Below, one piece after another: positions 52,848-61,767 of a DNA stretch of 64,000 nt. The notes beneath the pieces were generated by a model. It had not been told where the DNA came from. It was given only the letters and a program-made list of their open reading frames with translations, and made no database searches. Origin of the DNA: Thiodiazotropha sp040507225 (GTDB taxonomy: Bacteria; Pseudomonadota; Gammaproteobacteria; Chromatiales; Chromatiaceae). Position numbers and translations under genes: made by a program. The stretch lies in contig JBEVVG010000001.1 in assembly GCA_040507225.1 (NCBI GenBank), forward strand, positions 2,232,001-2,296,000. The letters run 5' to 3'. Numbering within the stretch: the stretch's first letter is position 1; the number at the start of each line of letters is the position of its first letter.

Positions 52848-53008
52848 TCATCACTCCTCGTTCTTTTCGTTGCATAACCACCAATAGCAGCAGCTCGCGC
52901 TATCGGGTCAATGGTAAAACCTAGAATAGGAGCGCCTCGACAACAATTCATAAACCCTCTCAAATAACAGGGAATTTGCATTCAGCAAAAGCGCCGCTGT
53001 ACACGCAA

Positions 53009-53026
53009 ACATCATCTTAATGTCAT
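53009..53026 (+). promoter_or_regulatory. weak Pho-box-like direct repeat
   Basis: ACATCAT-CTTA-ATGTCAT: two 7-base half sites whose starts are 11 bases apart, the spacing of a Pho box, with the second half close to the consensus CTGTCAT. It lies 45-62 bases before the beta-propeller-like gene. Match is partial; treat as a guess. Confidence 0.25.
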
Positions 53027-53070
53027 AGTTTCCCGCTACCCTGCATCCTTTTTGAGTTTTGGAGAGATGC

Positions 53071-54672
53071 ATGAAAAAGCGTTTGCTGACACTGGCCCTC
53101 GGGCTGACCCTGACCCAGGGTCTTTACGCCCATAACCCTATCCAGGCTTCATTCAGTGTTGAAGTGATCGGACAATATCAGACAGGGGTTTTCGATGATG
53201 GGGCCAGTGAAATCGTGGCCCATGACCCGCGCAACCAGCGCCTGTTTTCAGTCAATGCCAGCGCGACCAGCGTTGACGTACTGGATATCAACGACCCGGC
53301 CAATCCGATGTTGATCGGCACCCTCGAAGCCAGCAGTCTGGGTGGCAGCGCGAACAGTGTTGCGGTTCACAAGGATCTGGTCGCCGTGGCCATCGAGGCG
53401 GAAGACCCGCAGGCGCCCGGCCTGGTGGCCTTCTATGACAGTGTCGGACTGAATCTGATCGGCACAGTACCGGTCGGCGCGCTTCCGGACATGTTGACCT
53501 TCACGCCGAACGGCCGTCACCTGCTGGTGGCGAATGAGGCAGAACCCAACGACGACTACGACGTGGATCCGGAAGGATCGGTGAGCATCATCGATCTGCG
53601 CGACGGCGCCCGGCATGCCCGGGTGCGTACCGCCGGTTTCGAACGCTTTAACGACCAGATCGATGAACTGCGTGCAAAGGGCATCCGTATTTTCGCTCCC
53701 AACGCCACGGTGGCCCAGGATCTCGAGCCGGAATACATCACCGTCTCGAGCGATTCCCGGCGTGCCTGGGTCAGCCTGCAAGAAGCCAACGCGCTGGCCG
53801 TCATCGACATCAAACGGGCGCGGGTGATTGATCTTCTCCCCCTTGGCACCAAGGACCACAGTATTGCGCAAAACGCGCTCGACCCCAGCAACCGGGATGA
53901 CGCAATACAGATCGCGAACTGGCCGGTTCACGGCATGTATATGCCCGATTCGATTGCCAGTTACTCATACCGGGGGCATACCTATATCGTCACCGCAAAC
54001 GAGGGCGACAGCCGTGATTATGACGGTTACAGCGAGGAGTCCCGGGTGAAGGACCTGGCGCTTGATCCCGATGCCTTTCCGGATGCGGCAAGCCTGCAGG
54101 AAAATGAAAATCTGGGACGACTCCTGGTGACCTCGGCCCAGGGTGACACCGATGGTGACGGGGACTTCGATCAGCTGTACAGCTTCGGTGCCCGCTCCTT
54201 CTCGATCTGGGATGCCAGGGGACAGCAAGTCTTCGATTCCGCTGACCAGTTCGAACGCATCATTGCCCAGCAGTTGCCTGAACAGTTCAACAGCAACAAT
54301 GACGACAACGACTCATTCGACAGCCGCTCGGATGACAAGGGCCCGGAACCCGAAGGCGTGGCCATTGGACGGATCGGCCGTCATACCTATGCATTCATCG
54401 GATTGGAGCGCATCGGTGGGGTCATGATGTACGACATCAGTAACCCCCATGCCCCGAGTTTCATCCATTACATCAACCACCGTGACTTCAGCGTCGATGC
54501 AGAACTTCCCGACGGCACCAGCAACCCTTTGGCCGGGGACCTGGGCCCGGAGGGGCTGGTTTTCATACCCGCGGCGAAAAGTCCCAACGGCGATCCCATG
54601 CTGGTGGTGGGTAACGAGGTCAGCGGCACCACCACGCTGTACCGAATCGGTACCCGCGACCAGAAGCGCTAG
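53071..54672 (+). CDS. secreted choice-of-anchor I family (alkaline phosphatase-like, beta-propeller) protein
   Basis: 533 residues from ATG 53071 (GGAGAG upstream). Signal peptide about 1-20. The sequence fits the choice-of-anchor I family: ASEIVAHDPRNQRLFSVNASATSVDVLDI (about 42-71), TYIVTANEGDSRDYDGYSEESRV (about 307-329), DTDGDGDFDQLYSFGARSFSIWDA (about 362-385) and GPEGLVFIPA near the end. The Asp-rich strands suggest Ca2+ binding. It is likely periplasmic or surface-exposed; activity unknown, with phosphatase-like roles suggested for relatives. Confidence 0.85.
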   Translation: MKKRLLTLALGLTLTQGLYAHNPIQASFSVEVIGQYQTGVFDDGASEIVAHDPRNQRLFSVNASATSVDVLDINDPANPMLIGTLEASSLGGSANSVAVHKDLVAVAIEAEDPQAPGLVAFYDSVGLNLIGTVPVGALPDMLTFTPNGRHLLVANEAEPNDDYDVDPEGSVSIIDLRDGARHARVRTAGFERFNDQIDELRAKGIRIFAPNATVAQDLEPEYITVSSDSRRAWVSLQEANALAVIDIKRARVIDLLPLGTKDHSIAQNALDPSNRDDAIQIANWPVHGMYMPDSIASYSYRGHTYIVTANEGDSRDYDGYSEESRVKDLALDPDAFPDAASLQENENLGRLLVTSAQGDTDGDGDFDQLYSFGARSFSIWDARGQQVFDSADQFERIIAQQLPEQFNSNNDDNDSFDSRSDDKGPEPEGVAIGRIGRHTYAFIGLERIGGVMMYDISNPHAPSFIHYINHRDFSVDAELPDGTSNPLAGDLGPEGLVFIPAAKSPNGDPMLVVGNEVSGTTTLYRIGTRDQKR

Positions 54673-54682
54673 GGAGTGACCT

Positions 54683-54710
54683 GCGGAGCGTCCGTCCCCG
54701 GACGCTCCGC
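54683..54710. terminator. hairpin between convergent genes
   Basis: Perfect 12-bp stem GCGGAGCGTCCG-TCCC-CGGACGCTCCGC, 10 bases after the propeller-like gene and 23 bases before the cowN stop. Followed by TTAATAA. Likely serves the plus-strand gene and perhaps both. Confidence 0.65.
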
Positions 54711-54733
54711 TTAATAACGCGGCCCGGCGGGGA

Positions 54734-55030
54734 TCAACAGCACTCCTCTTCGAGCGCCACCAGCAGGCTCATGGCCTCCTCATCGGCCCAGGTCTCGAAC
54801 AGTTCCCTCACCTGGTTGATATTGGAGTGGATCAGGAACAGATCATCGGGCTTGGGTCCCGAACCGCCCTCACGCTTGTTCATGAAATACTCCCAGAACG
54901 CGTTGCTGCGGCCCGGTTGCGCGATCAGGCGCTCGATGCAATGCATCACGCGGCGGGCATTGCCGTCACAATCGATGCCCTCGAAACTAATATACCGGTC
55001 GGTGTTTTTGGAAGATGAAGCCTCTGACAT
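54734..55030 (-). CDS. cowN: CowN, protects N2 fixation from carbon monoxide
   Basis: 98 residues. The family core is complete: DRYISFEGIDCDGNARRVMHCIERL (about 11-35), SNAFWEYFMNKR (about 42-53), DDLFLIHSNINQVRELFETWADEEAM (about 62-87) and the terminal EEECC. CowN binds or shields nitrogenase so that N2 fixation continues in the presence of CO. The gene is therefore good evidence that this organism carries nitrogenase. It lies 65 bases after a CooA-like CO sensor, with a CooA-type operator between. Confidence 0.92.
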   Translation of the reverse strand: MSEASSSKNTDRYISFEGIDCDGNARRVMHCIERLIAQPGRSNAFWEYFMNKREGGSGPKPDDLFLIHSNINQVRELFETWADEEAMSLLVALEEECC

Positions 55031-55062
55031 GTCCGCCTCTGCTGAAACAGGAAATGCGGGCC

Positions 55063-55105
55063 ATCATAGCAATCCAAAACACCCATTTCCGTCGGCTAGC
55101 CGACA
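55063..55105 (-). promoter_or_regulatory. CooA-type operator and -10 box of cowN
   Basis: CGTCG-GCTAGC-CGACA (55090-55105, plus-strand reading) matches the CooA consensus TGTCG-N6-CGACA with one change. On the minus strand a TATGAT (55068-55063) acts as -10; if its last base is -7, transcription starts at 55056 and the operator centre (55097.5) is exactly at -41.5, the class II activator position of CRP-family proteins. The operator overlaps the stop codon of the CooA-like gene. Confidence 0.8.
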
Positions 55106-55761
55106 TCACGGGTGGAATTTTCACCACACAGGGCGTGTAGCCGGTCCAGAGAGGGTATCAGCAGATGCTGCCGGTCCGGGCGGGCCACCAGACCTTCCCG
55201 TTCCCACTGATTGATCAGCATCGAGACCGTCTGACGGGTGGTGCCGAGCAGACTCGCGATCTCTTCAATGGTCAACTCCAGCGGAACCCGCCATCCGCCT
55301 TCATCGGCCTGTCCCTTGCGCCGCGCCAGGCCCAGCATGAAGCGGGCAAGGCGCGCCGGTACCTCACGAAAGGCCAGGTCCTCCACCAGACTTACCGCAT
55401 TGCTCAGCAATCGTCCGAGCACCCGCATGATGGCCGGAGTCGCGGAGGGATCCTGACCCAGCTTGCGGGCGAATGCTTCAGTGTCCATCACCCAAAGGGT
55501 TGTTTCGCTGACGCTTTCCACGAAGGTTGGCGTATGGCTGGTGTAGATATCCCCGGTCTCCAGAAAACTCAGGGTCAGGGATCGGTTTTCACCCGCCAGA
55601 TAGACCCTTAATCGACCGCTGTGGACAACGAATACTTCATTTCGCGCTGACTCGGGCGTGGCAAGAAGATACCCGGCCGGTAAATCCCGGCGGGAGAAAT
55701 CCTGCAACAGATCCTGACTCAGCCAGTCAGTGCCGGTGGTGAATCGCTCGTCCTGCGTCAT
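55096..55761 (-). CDS. CooA-like CRP/FNR-family regulator
   Basis: 221 residues from ATG 55761. The effector domain resembles CooA, the haem CO sensor: NEVFVVHSGRLRVYLAGENR (41-60), SFLETGDIYTSH (65-76). His76 aligns with the distal-haem-ligand His77 of Rhodospirillum CooA, but Cys75, which ligates ferric haem, is a Thr (74). The N-terminal Pro2 ligand is not apparent at this start. The recognition helix TTRQTVSML (174-182) matches SSRQTTSTA of CooA, predicting TGTCG half sites. It lies upstream of cowN on the same strand and 31 bases after the GGDEF-EAL gene. In R. rubrum CooA controls cowN. Confidence 0.8.
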   Translation of the reverse strand: MTQDERFTTGTDWLSQDLLQDFSRRDLPAGYLLATPESARNEVFVVHSGRLRVYLAGENRSLTLSFLETGDIYTSHTPTFVESVSETTLWVMDTEAFARKLGQDPSATPAIMRVLGRLLSNAVSLVEDLAFREVPARLARFMLGLARRKGQADEGGWRVPLELTIEEIASLLGTTRQTVSMLINQWEREGLVARPDRQHLLIPSLDRLHALCGENSTRDVG

Positions 55762-55792
55762 CTCGGGGATACTCAGCCGCCGGCGGACCGCT

Positions 55793-58477
55793 TCAGGCCC
55801 CGCTGACCGGTTCGGCCCGGGCATGCAGGGAGTGCCCGATCTCGGCAGGCGGCAGCGGATGACTGTACAGATAACCCTGCAGGAAATCACATCCATGGGC
55901 GATGAGAAAGTCCCTTTGCGCCTGGTTCTCCACCCCTTCGGCAACCACTGTCAGGCCCAGATTATGGGCCAATGCCACAGTCGCGGCGCTGATCGCCTCA
56001 TCATTGTCGTCCCGGCTGATATCGTCGACGAAGGTGCGATCCAGCTTGAGGGTGTGAATCGGCAGTTTTTTCAGATAGGCCAGGGACGAATAACCGGTAC
56101 CGAAATCATCGATGGCCAGTTCAATGCCGGCTTCACGGAATCGTTGCAACTGCTCGATGGCCAGTTCCGGGTTATCCATCGCGGTGGTTTCGGTAATCTC
56201 GAACTTGAGACACCCCGCATCCAGGTCATAGCGTTTCCTCAACGCCTTCACCTGATCATCCAACCCATCGGTATAGAGCTGATGCATCGAGAGATTGACG
56301 GAAACCGGCAGGTTGATACCCAGTGAGTCGCGCCATTCAGCACTCTGACGGCAAGCCTCCTCGATCACCCAGATCCCCAACGGAATGATCAGGCGCGACT
56401 CCTCGGCGACCGGCACGAACAGACCGGGTTGAATCAGCCCTCTCTCGGGATGCCGCCAGCGCAACAGCGCCTCCAGACTGCGCCATTGTCCCTGCGTATC
56501 GCAGATTGGCTGATAATACAGCTCGAATTCACGCCGTTCGATGGCCTGACGCAATTCGTTCTCCAGCATCATGCGTTGTTCGATGGCGATGTTCATTGCA
56601 GCAGTGAAGAATTGGAAATTATTGCGTCCCTTGTCCTTGGCGTGATACATCGCAGCATCCGCATGCTTCATCAAGGCTTCCACATCTCCACCATCAGCCG
56701 GGAACATGCTGATGCCGATACTCGCGGTGATATGCAGCATCTTGCCGTCGATGCTGTAGGCTTCGCCGAGACATTTGATGATATCTGCCGCCACCGAACC
56801 CACCGCCAGGGCGGAATCTATCCCGCTTAGCACCACGACGAATTCATCCCCGCCGAGACGCGCCACAATATCACTCTCGCGAACCTCCCGATCGAGTCGG
56901 TTGCCGATCTCCATCAGCAGAGCGTCACCGGTATGGTGGCCCAGGGAGTCGTTGATATTCTTGAAGCGGTCCATGTCGATGAACATCACCGCCACCTTCT
57001 CCTGGTTACGGCGTGCCGCCAGAAGACTCTGTTCCAGACGTTCTTCCAGGCTGTAGCGATTGAACAGCCCGGTCAACACATCGTGATGTGCAATAAATTC
57101 GATACGCGCCTCGGCAGCCTTGCGCTCCGAGATGTCGGTATAGCTGGCGATATAGTGGGTCACCTCGTTATCGGTGTTGCGAATCGCAGAGATTGCCGCC
57201 CACTTCGGATAGACCATGCCGTTCTTGCAGCGCTCCCACAGTTCACCCTGCCAGTAGCCGGACTCGTTCAGGGCGTTCCACATGTCCCGGTAGGTGTCCC
57301 GCGAGGCGTGTCCGGATGACAGCACCTTGGGATTCTGCCCGATCAGTTCATGGTAGTCGTACCCGGTGTGACGGATCATCGCCGGATTGACCGCCACAAT
57401 CTTGTTCTCGCTGTCGGTGATCATGATCGCCTCGCCGCTGTGTTTGAAGGCGTTGGCGAACAGATACAGACTCTCCTCGATGCGCTTACGCGATGTGATG
57501 TCCCGGGCAAGCACGATGAAACGTGGACGCTCCCCCTTGCCGGACTGCTTGCGGGCGATGGAGAGTTCGAACCAGTACTCCTCACCGGAAAGAGTCAGGC
57601 GATATTGACGGCCGGTGGAGACACCTTCCCAGGCGGCCTCCTGCAGCGCGGCTTCGATGGCATCCGCCGCATCCGCCGGCAGGATGCCCCGTACGGTTTC
57701 ACCAATCAGCCGGTTGGGGGTATCCACCAGCAGACGCCGGTGATGAGCCAGCACCTGCACATAACGGCCCTCGTCATCCAGCTCGAACAGGATATCCGGA
57801 ATCGCCTGAAGCGTGGCCGCCATGTCCTCTGCCAGGTGACGCACCGGCATGCCGAATATCCGGCTGAGCCGGTGTACCGCGAGACTGCCGATGATCATCA
57901 GCACGATGACCATGCCGATCACGTAGAAGATACCCTGCCTCAGGGCCGCATCCCGCGAGGCCTGGGAGATCCCCACCTGCACCGCGCCCTGGATGGTATG
58001 GTCGAATCCGCCCCGGTAGGGAAGGGTCACCTCCAGCACCGATTCCTGGCGCCATTCGAGCCGCCGGGAGAGCTCGACGCCGGTACCGCTCAATACCGCT
58101 CTTGCCTGATTCGCGGCGTCGCCCGTCAGGCGGGTATCAATCAGGTCCACATCACTGCTCGCTATTACCCGGCCCTGTTTGTCGGTCACCCGCAGGTAAC
58201 GGATGTTGGGATGATCCGCCAGAAGGTCTTCCAGCAGCAGTTGGGCATGATAACGTCCGGAGAAGCTGACCCGGGACACCGAGACCGCCAGCACCTTGGT
58301 CAGCAGCGTCGAAAGCTGGTGCTCCTCACGCTTCATCACACCATTGAGGTAGATGACTGCACCGGTGAGCATAATCAGCATCAACACCAGGATCAGCACA
58401 CCGAACGAAAGAGTCAGTCGCCGGTCGACCGCTACGAGCTTTGAAATCGCGCTCTCCTCGCTGGCCCCCTCAGCCAT
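55793..58477 (-). CDS. membrane-bound sensor with PAS, GGDEF and EAL domains
   Basis: 894 residues. A membrane helix (about 20-48), a periplasmic sensor (about 49-175; IRYLRVTDKQGRVIASSD), a second helix (about 182-205), two PAS modules (about 225-335, 340-455), GGDEF (about 460-620; ARLGGDEFVVVL) and EAL (about 635-885; SLEALLRWRHP, DDFGTGYSSLAYLKK, EGVENQ). The ATG is in TGATG, overlapping the stop of the upstream binding-protein gene by one base, so they are translationally coupled. That pairing suggests the binding protein delivers a ligand signal to this enzyme. Confidence 0.92.
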   Translation of the reverse strand: MAEGASEESAISKLVAVDRRLTLSFGVLILVLMLIMLTGAVIYLNGVMKREEHQLSTLLTKVLAVSVSRVSFSGRYHAQLLLEDLLADHPNIRYLRVTDKQGRVIASSDVDLIDTRLTGDAANQARAVLSGTGVELSRRLEWRQESVLEVTLPYRGGFDHTIQGAVQVGISQASRDAALRQGIFYVIGMVIVLMIIGSLAVHRLSRIFGMPVRHLAEDMAATLQAIPDILFELDDEGRYVQVLAHHRRLLVDTPNRLIGETVRGILPADAADAIEAALQEAAWEGVSTGRQYRLTLSGEEYWFELSIARKQSGKGERPRFIVLARDITSRKRIEESLYLFANAFKHSGEAIMITDSENKIVAVNPAMIRHTGYDYHELIGQNPKVLSSGHASRDTYRDMWNALNESGYWQGELWERCKNGMVYPKWAAISAIRNTDNEVTHYIASYTDISERKAAEARIEFIAHHDVLTGLFNRYSLEERLEQSLLAARRNQEKVAVMFIDMDRFKNINDSLGHHTGDALLMEIGNRLDREVRESDIVARLGGDEFVVVLSGIDSALAVGSVAADIIKCLGEAYSIDGKMLHITASIGISMFPADGGDVEALMKHADAAMYHAKDKGRNNFQFFTAAMNIAIEQRMMLENELRQAIERREFELYYQPICDTQGQWRSLEALLRWRHPERGLIQPGLFVPVAEESRLIIPLGIWVIEEACRQSAEWRDSLGINLPVSVNLSMHQLYTDGLDDQVKALRKRYDLDAGCLKFEITETTAMDNPELAIEQLQRFREAGIELAIDDFGTGYSSLAYLKKLPIHTLKLDRTFVDDISRDDNDEAISAATVALAHNLGLTVVAEGVENQAQRDFLIAHGCDFLQGYLYSHPLPPAEIGHSLHARAEPVSGA

Positions 58478-59562
58478 CAGGGATTCTCCTGCAGCTCGCC
58501 GGACCAGAGCGGCTCGATTGCGGTCCAGGGCTTGTCGAACGGTTCAGGGATCTGCCCTTCCCAGCCGGGATAGAGGGGCAGCGTCTCGCGGGTCACCGGA
58601 AATACCGGCACCAGGGTCAGGCGGGGCACCGAACGACCTCGCACCACGTCGTACGCCAGATTCATGGCGGTGGCGCCCAGGGCCCCGCAGAACTGCGCCG
58701 TATCGATCTGGGTCAAACGCCCATTGCGAATATTTTCGATGGAGGCGGGATCGCCATCGATGGAGGCCACTACAACCTCGTCCCGACCTGCCCGGGCGAG
58801 TTCCTCGACCAGGCTCAGGCCGCCGCCGTCATTCACTGTGAAGATGGCGTCGACACTGTCCCGGTCAGGGAAATCCTTAAGGATCTGCTGACCCGCCTGG
58901 CGCCCCTCCTGGGGCTGCACCGCAATGTAGGTCTTGAGGATTCGGAACGGCTGACCGTAGTCCCTCAGGGCGTCCAGGAAACCGTTGAGCCGTTCCACGG
59001 TGGAGGAAACGTGGGGGTACTCCACCAGGATCAGTCGGATCTCATGCGAATCAGGAAAGTGACTGGCCAGATACTCCCCGTCCAGATAACCGGCCTGACG
59101 GTTGTCCGAGGTGACATAGGCGGTGAGTTTACCGCCACTGATATACTGGTCATAGGCGATCACCGGTACGCCGAGCCGGTTGGCGTCCCGCAGTGGCCCG
59201 GCCAGAGCGGCATTGTCCGTCGGCTGGACGATGATGGCGTCGGGTTCCAGGCTGACCAGTTCGTAAAACTGGTCGATCTGGCGCTCCATACCCTCCGGAC
59301 CATCACCGGCGACGCGCACCGTCAGTGAGACACCGGCTTCACCCCGCGCTTCAGCCTGACGATTGATCTCTTCGGCCTGCGCCTCTAGCCCCTGACGCAT
59401 CACCACCTGCCCGGGTATGTTCATCGACCAGTAGAGCACACCGATGTTCTTGGCTGATACAAACTTCGGTCCATCCGAAGCGACAAGGGAATCAGCGAGC
59501 ATCAGGAGCAAGAGGGTCAGCGCGAGGCGGCGACAGCAACTACATAAAATTGGCAACCTCAT
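58477..59562 (-). CDS. periplasmic sugar-type (LacI-fold) binding protein
   Basis: 361 residues from ATG 59562 with a signal peptide (about 1-28). Type 1 periplasmic-binding fold: IGVLYWSMNIPGQVVMRQGLEAQAEEI (about 40-66), PDAIIVQPTDNAALAGPLRDANRLGVPVIAYD (about 103-134), AIFTVNDGGGLSLVEEL. It resembles ribose/ABC-type binders and the TorT-like sensors. No ABC permease or ATPase is adjacent; the next gene is a GGDEF-EAL enzyme overlapping by one base. A sensory role is therefore more likely than transport. Ligand unknown. Confidence 0.85.
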   Translation of the reverse strand: MRLPILCSCCRRLALTLLLLMLADSLVASDGPKFVSAKNIGVLYWSMNIPGQVVMRQGLEAQAEEINRQAEARGEAGVSLTVRVAGDGPEGMERQIDQFYELVSLEPDAIIVQPTDNAALAGPLRDANRLGVPVIAYDQYISGGKLTAYVTSDNRQAGYLDGEYLASHFPDSHEIRLILVEYPHVSSTVERLNGFLDALRDYGQPFRILKTYIAVQPQEGRQAGQQILKDFPDRDSVDAIFTVNDGGGLSLVEELARAGRDEVVVASIDGDPASIENIRNGRLTQIDTAQFCGALGATAMNLAYDVVRGRSVPRLTLVPVFPVTRETLPLYPGWEGQIPEPFDKPWTAIEPLWSGELQENP

Positions 59563-59709
59563 GGCTGCAAGTGTAGTGCACCCGGGGTGGATACGGAAAT
59601 TCCATTTGTTCGCCAAATCACTGATACACAAGGCCCCTTCGGAGATCCCCGAAACACTCAGGCACTCAGGCCTGAGCACTGGAACTCCAGCAATCAGGCC
59701 TGGCCGCTG

Positions 59710-61068
59710 TCAGAACACCGCCGTGACCTGCAAGGCAAGCCGGTCGCCTATGCCGTCCATGTTGGCATTGGGGCCTGCACCTTTGGCGAAATCCGGGGTC
59801 TCCACATCGCGAAACGCATAGTTGAGGGTTGCCCGGGTCTTCTTGTTGAAGTGGTACTGAACACCGAGAGTCAGGGTCTTCCAGATCGATTCGAAGTTGT
59901 ATCCCGCAGGATGACCGCTGTCATCAGTCAATCGGGAGTAGTACTCGTAACGCGCATCGAGTTCCCAGTTGGTTTGCGGTATGTACCAGCCACCTTCCAG
60001 GTAGGCCCCCCAGGCCTTGCCCTCCGCTCCGTCGGCACCGCCCGGGTTGGCCCCGCTGACCTGGACATTCTGATCAAAGGTCATCTTGTCCGGACCGACG
60101 AAGATCATACCGTCCGCCTTGCGGTACTCGAAAGTCATGCGAAACGGCATCTTCCGGTACTGGGTACCCAGTCCCCAGCGGGTGCGGTCAAACTCCTGCG
60201 GGTTGTGAACGTCATCATTGGTATTGTCCAGCAACCGCGAACCGTCCTGGTGCCAGGCAAACATTTTCCAGCCTGCGCGACGGGGCCCCTTGCCCCCGAA
60301 CACCTTTTCCGACGACCAGTAGAGATACACATCCTTGCTGTCGTCGTTGTCGGACAGGCTCAGGCCGTTGCCGTTGCCGAGCATCACTGCGTAACTGTGT
60401 TCCCAGTCGTCCATGACGAAGGTGTCGAATACCTGGATCCCGGTGTCGCGGGCAGCGGCAACCGGTTTTTCCACTGTATTGAGACTGTTGTCACTGTCCA
60501 CCGGCAGCGTCGCCGCTCCCCGGTTGTTGGTGTACTTGTCATTCGGCAGACGTTCGATCAGTTGCTGATTGCCGAACTCGGTGAAGTTGATGTAGTCGAT
60601 GTTGATGATGCCCTGGTAGACCTCTTCAGAACCCGGGGTCTTGAACAGTCCGACCCGGGTGCGTGCGCCTGGGATGTGATTGAAGGTGACACTGGCGTCG
60701 GTCATCTTGGCGAAACTGTTGCCGGCCGAGGTGATGCCGTTGTTACCCAGCTCGGCCATCAGAAAGTAATTGATCTTGCCATCCAGGGGAAAGCCGGCGC
60801 CACGCACCGCCAGGCGCGCACGGTTGATGTTGAAGCCGTCCTGGGTGTCCAGATCGGGCCCGAGCAGCTTGGGCGGTATGTAGGCGTCGGCTGCGCTGGC
60901 GTCACTGTAGTCTTTCTGGTACTGGGCCTGGATGATGCCCCACACCTTGGCGCGGGGCGCCGCGGATTCCGCCTCGGTGCCTTGAAGCATCAGCCAGTTG
61001 GTGGCCTGCGCCTGCGGCAATGCGCACAGCATGGCCAGTCCGCATGCGCGGATAACGATTCTGTTCAT
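59710..61068 (-). CDS. outer-membrane porin (OprO/OprP-like)
   Basis: 452 residues. Signal peptide ends near AQA (about 22). Beta-barrel features: alternating strands with aromatic girdle, the segment GFNINRARLAVRGAGFPLDGKINYFLMAELG, and a C-terminal Phe (TAVF). It matches the phosphate-selective porin O/P family. 42 bases downstream of the DsrE gene on the same strand, so probably cotranscribed. The specificity is unknown; by context a sulfur or anionic solute is plausible. Confidence 0.88.
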   Translation of the reverse strand: MNRIVIRACGLAMLCALPQAQATNWLMLQGTEAESAAPRAKVWGIIQAQYQKDYSDASAADAYIPPKLLGPDLDTQDGFNINRARLAVRGAGFPLDGKINYFLMAELGNNGITSAGNSFAKMTDASVTFNHIPGARTRVGLFKTPGSEEVYQGIINIDYINFTEFGNQQLIERLPNDKYTNNRGAATLPVDSDNSLNTVEKPVAAARDTGIQVFDTFVMDDWEHSYAVMLGNGNGLSLSDNDDSKDVYLYWSSEKVFGGKGPRRAGWKMFAWHQDGSRLLDNTNDDVHNPQEFDRTRWGLGTQYRKMPFRMTFEYRKADGMIFVGPDKMTFDQNVQVSGANPGGADGAEGKAWGAYLEGGWYIPQTNWELDARYEYYSRLTDDSGHPAGYNFESIWKTLTLGVQYHFNKKTRATLNYAFRDVETPDFAKGAGPNANMDGIGDRLALQVTAVF

Positions 61069-61110
61069 GAGTAGTCCCCCTGGGTATAGTTTTAATTGCG
61101 TGATTCGGCA

Positions 61111-61569
61111 TCAGGGCTTGATCAGGCGATAACCCTGATCGATCAGATCCATGATGCGCACCACACCGGCGCTCACCGTCACTGCATGGGTATTCAGTTC
61201 AGGCGGCTTGCCGAGGTTCTTGGTGAAGTTGGCGATAGTGTTTTCACAGGCACTGAAGCGTACCCCCTGGCTGGCCAGCCCATCGATGCGCGGGCTATTG
61301 TCATTACCGGCCTGCAACAGACGCAGCCCGGGACCAAAGGCGACGACCTCCACCTCCACCCGATCCGGTCCGTAGTGCTTCAACAGGTTGTTGGCCACGT
61401 TCAGCACCAGGGTCTGTTTGAAGGGATCGGGATCGCTGATCTGCAGTACCACCTGTTTTTCCGCAAAAGGTTTCGCCTCGGAAGCCCGGGCGGGGGAAAA
61501 ACCGATGAACAGTGCGATCAGCAGCAACAGGCTGACGCTCCCCCTGATCGTGTCATTGTGTCGTTTCAT
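61111..61569 (-). CDS. periplasmic DsrE-family protein
   Basis: 152 residues from ATG 61569 (M1 of a longer frame lies 9 bases upstream). Signal peptide about 1-29. The rest is a DsrE-like fold: KQVVLQISDPDPFKQTLVLNVANNLLKHYG (38-67), FGPGLRLL, and the conserved cysteine in RFSACENTIANF (Cys108). Cytoplasmic DsrE proteins carry sulfane sulfur; a secreted one may bind or relay sulfur in the periplasm. Same fold in the anti-sigma factor across the divergent promoter. First gene of the DsrE-porin unit. Confidence 0.85.
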   Translation of the reverse strand: MKRHNDTIRGSVSLLLLIALFIGFSPARASEAKPFAEKQVVLQISDPDPFKQTLVLNVANNLLKHYGPDRVEVEVVAFGPGLRLLQAGNDNSPRIDGLASQGVRFSACENTIANFTKNLGKPPELNTHAVTVSAGVVRIMDLIDQGYRLIKP

Positions 61570-61636
61570 ACTCCTCATCCTCTTTAGTTGTATTGATGCA
61601 GTCCGGTTCGCTGCAATGCCGAACCGCCCACGTGTG

Positions 61637-61666
61637 ACTTGACGTTTAACGCAGGGTTTTTATTCC
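61637..61666 (-). promoter_or_regulatory. ECF-type promoter of the DsrE-porin unit
   Basis: On the minus strand: GGAATAAAAACCC from 61666, then CGTCAAG from 61644. The first G of the -35 and the C of the -10 are 22 bases apart. The same arrangement occurs for the sigma gene on the other strand. The GGAAT and CGTC words are typical of ECF promoters. Start of transcription would be about 65 bases before the DsrE ATG. Confidence 0.65.
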
Positions 61667-61712
61667 ATCGATTCGTCATAAACTGGCCACTTGAAAAAAA
61701 ATCGCGGGTTTT

Positions 61713-61741
61713 GGAATAAAACCGGGGCCGCCTGCATCATG
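61713..61741 (+). promoter_or_regulatory. ECF-type promoter of the sigma/anti-sigma unit
   Basis: GGAATAAAACC from 61713, then CATCATG from 61735: again exactly 22 bases between the first bases of the two boxes. The two promoters form an inverted pair, TTTTATTCCA (61657 region) facing TGGAATAAAA. This predicts autoregulation of the sigma factor. Confidence 0.65.
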
Positions 61742-61767
61742 TGGATTCAGGGGGAGAAAAAACGATA

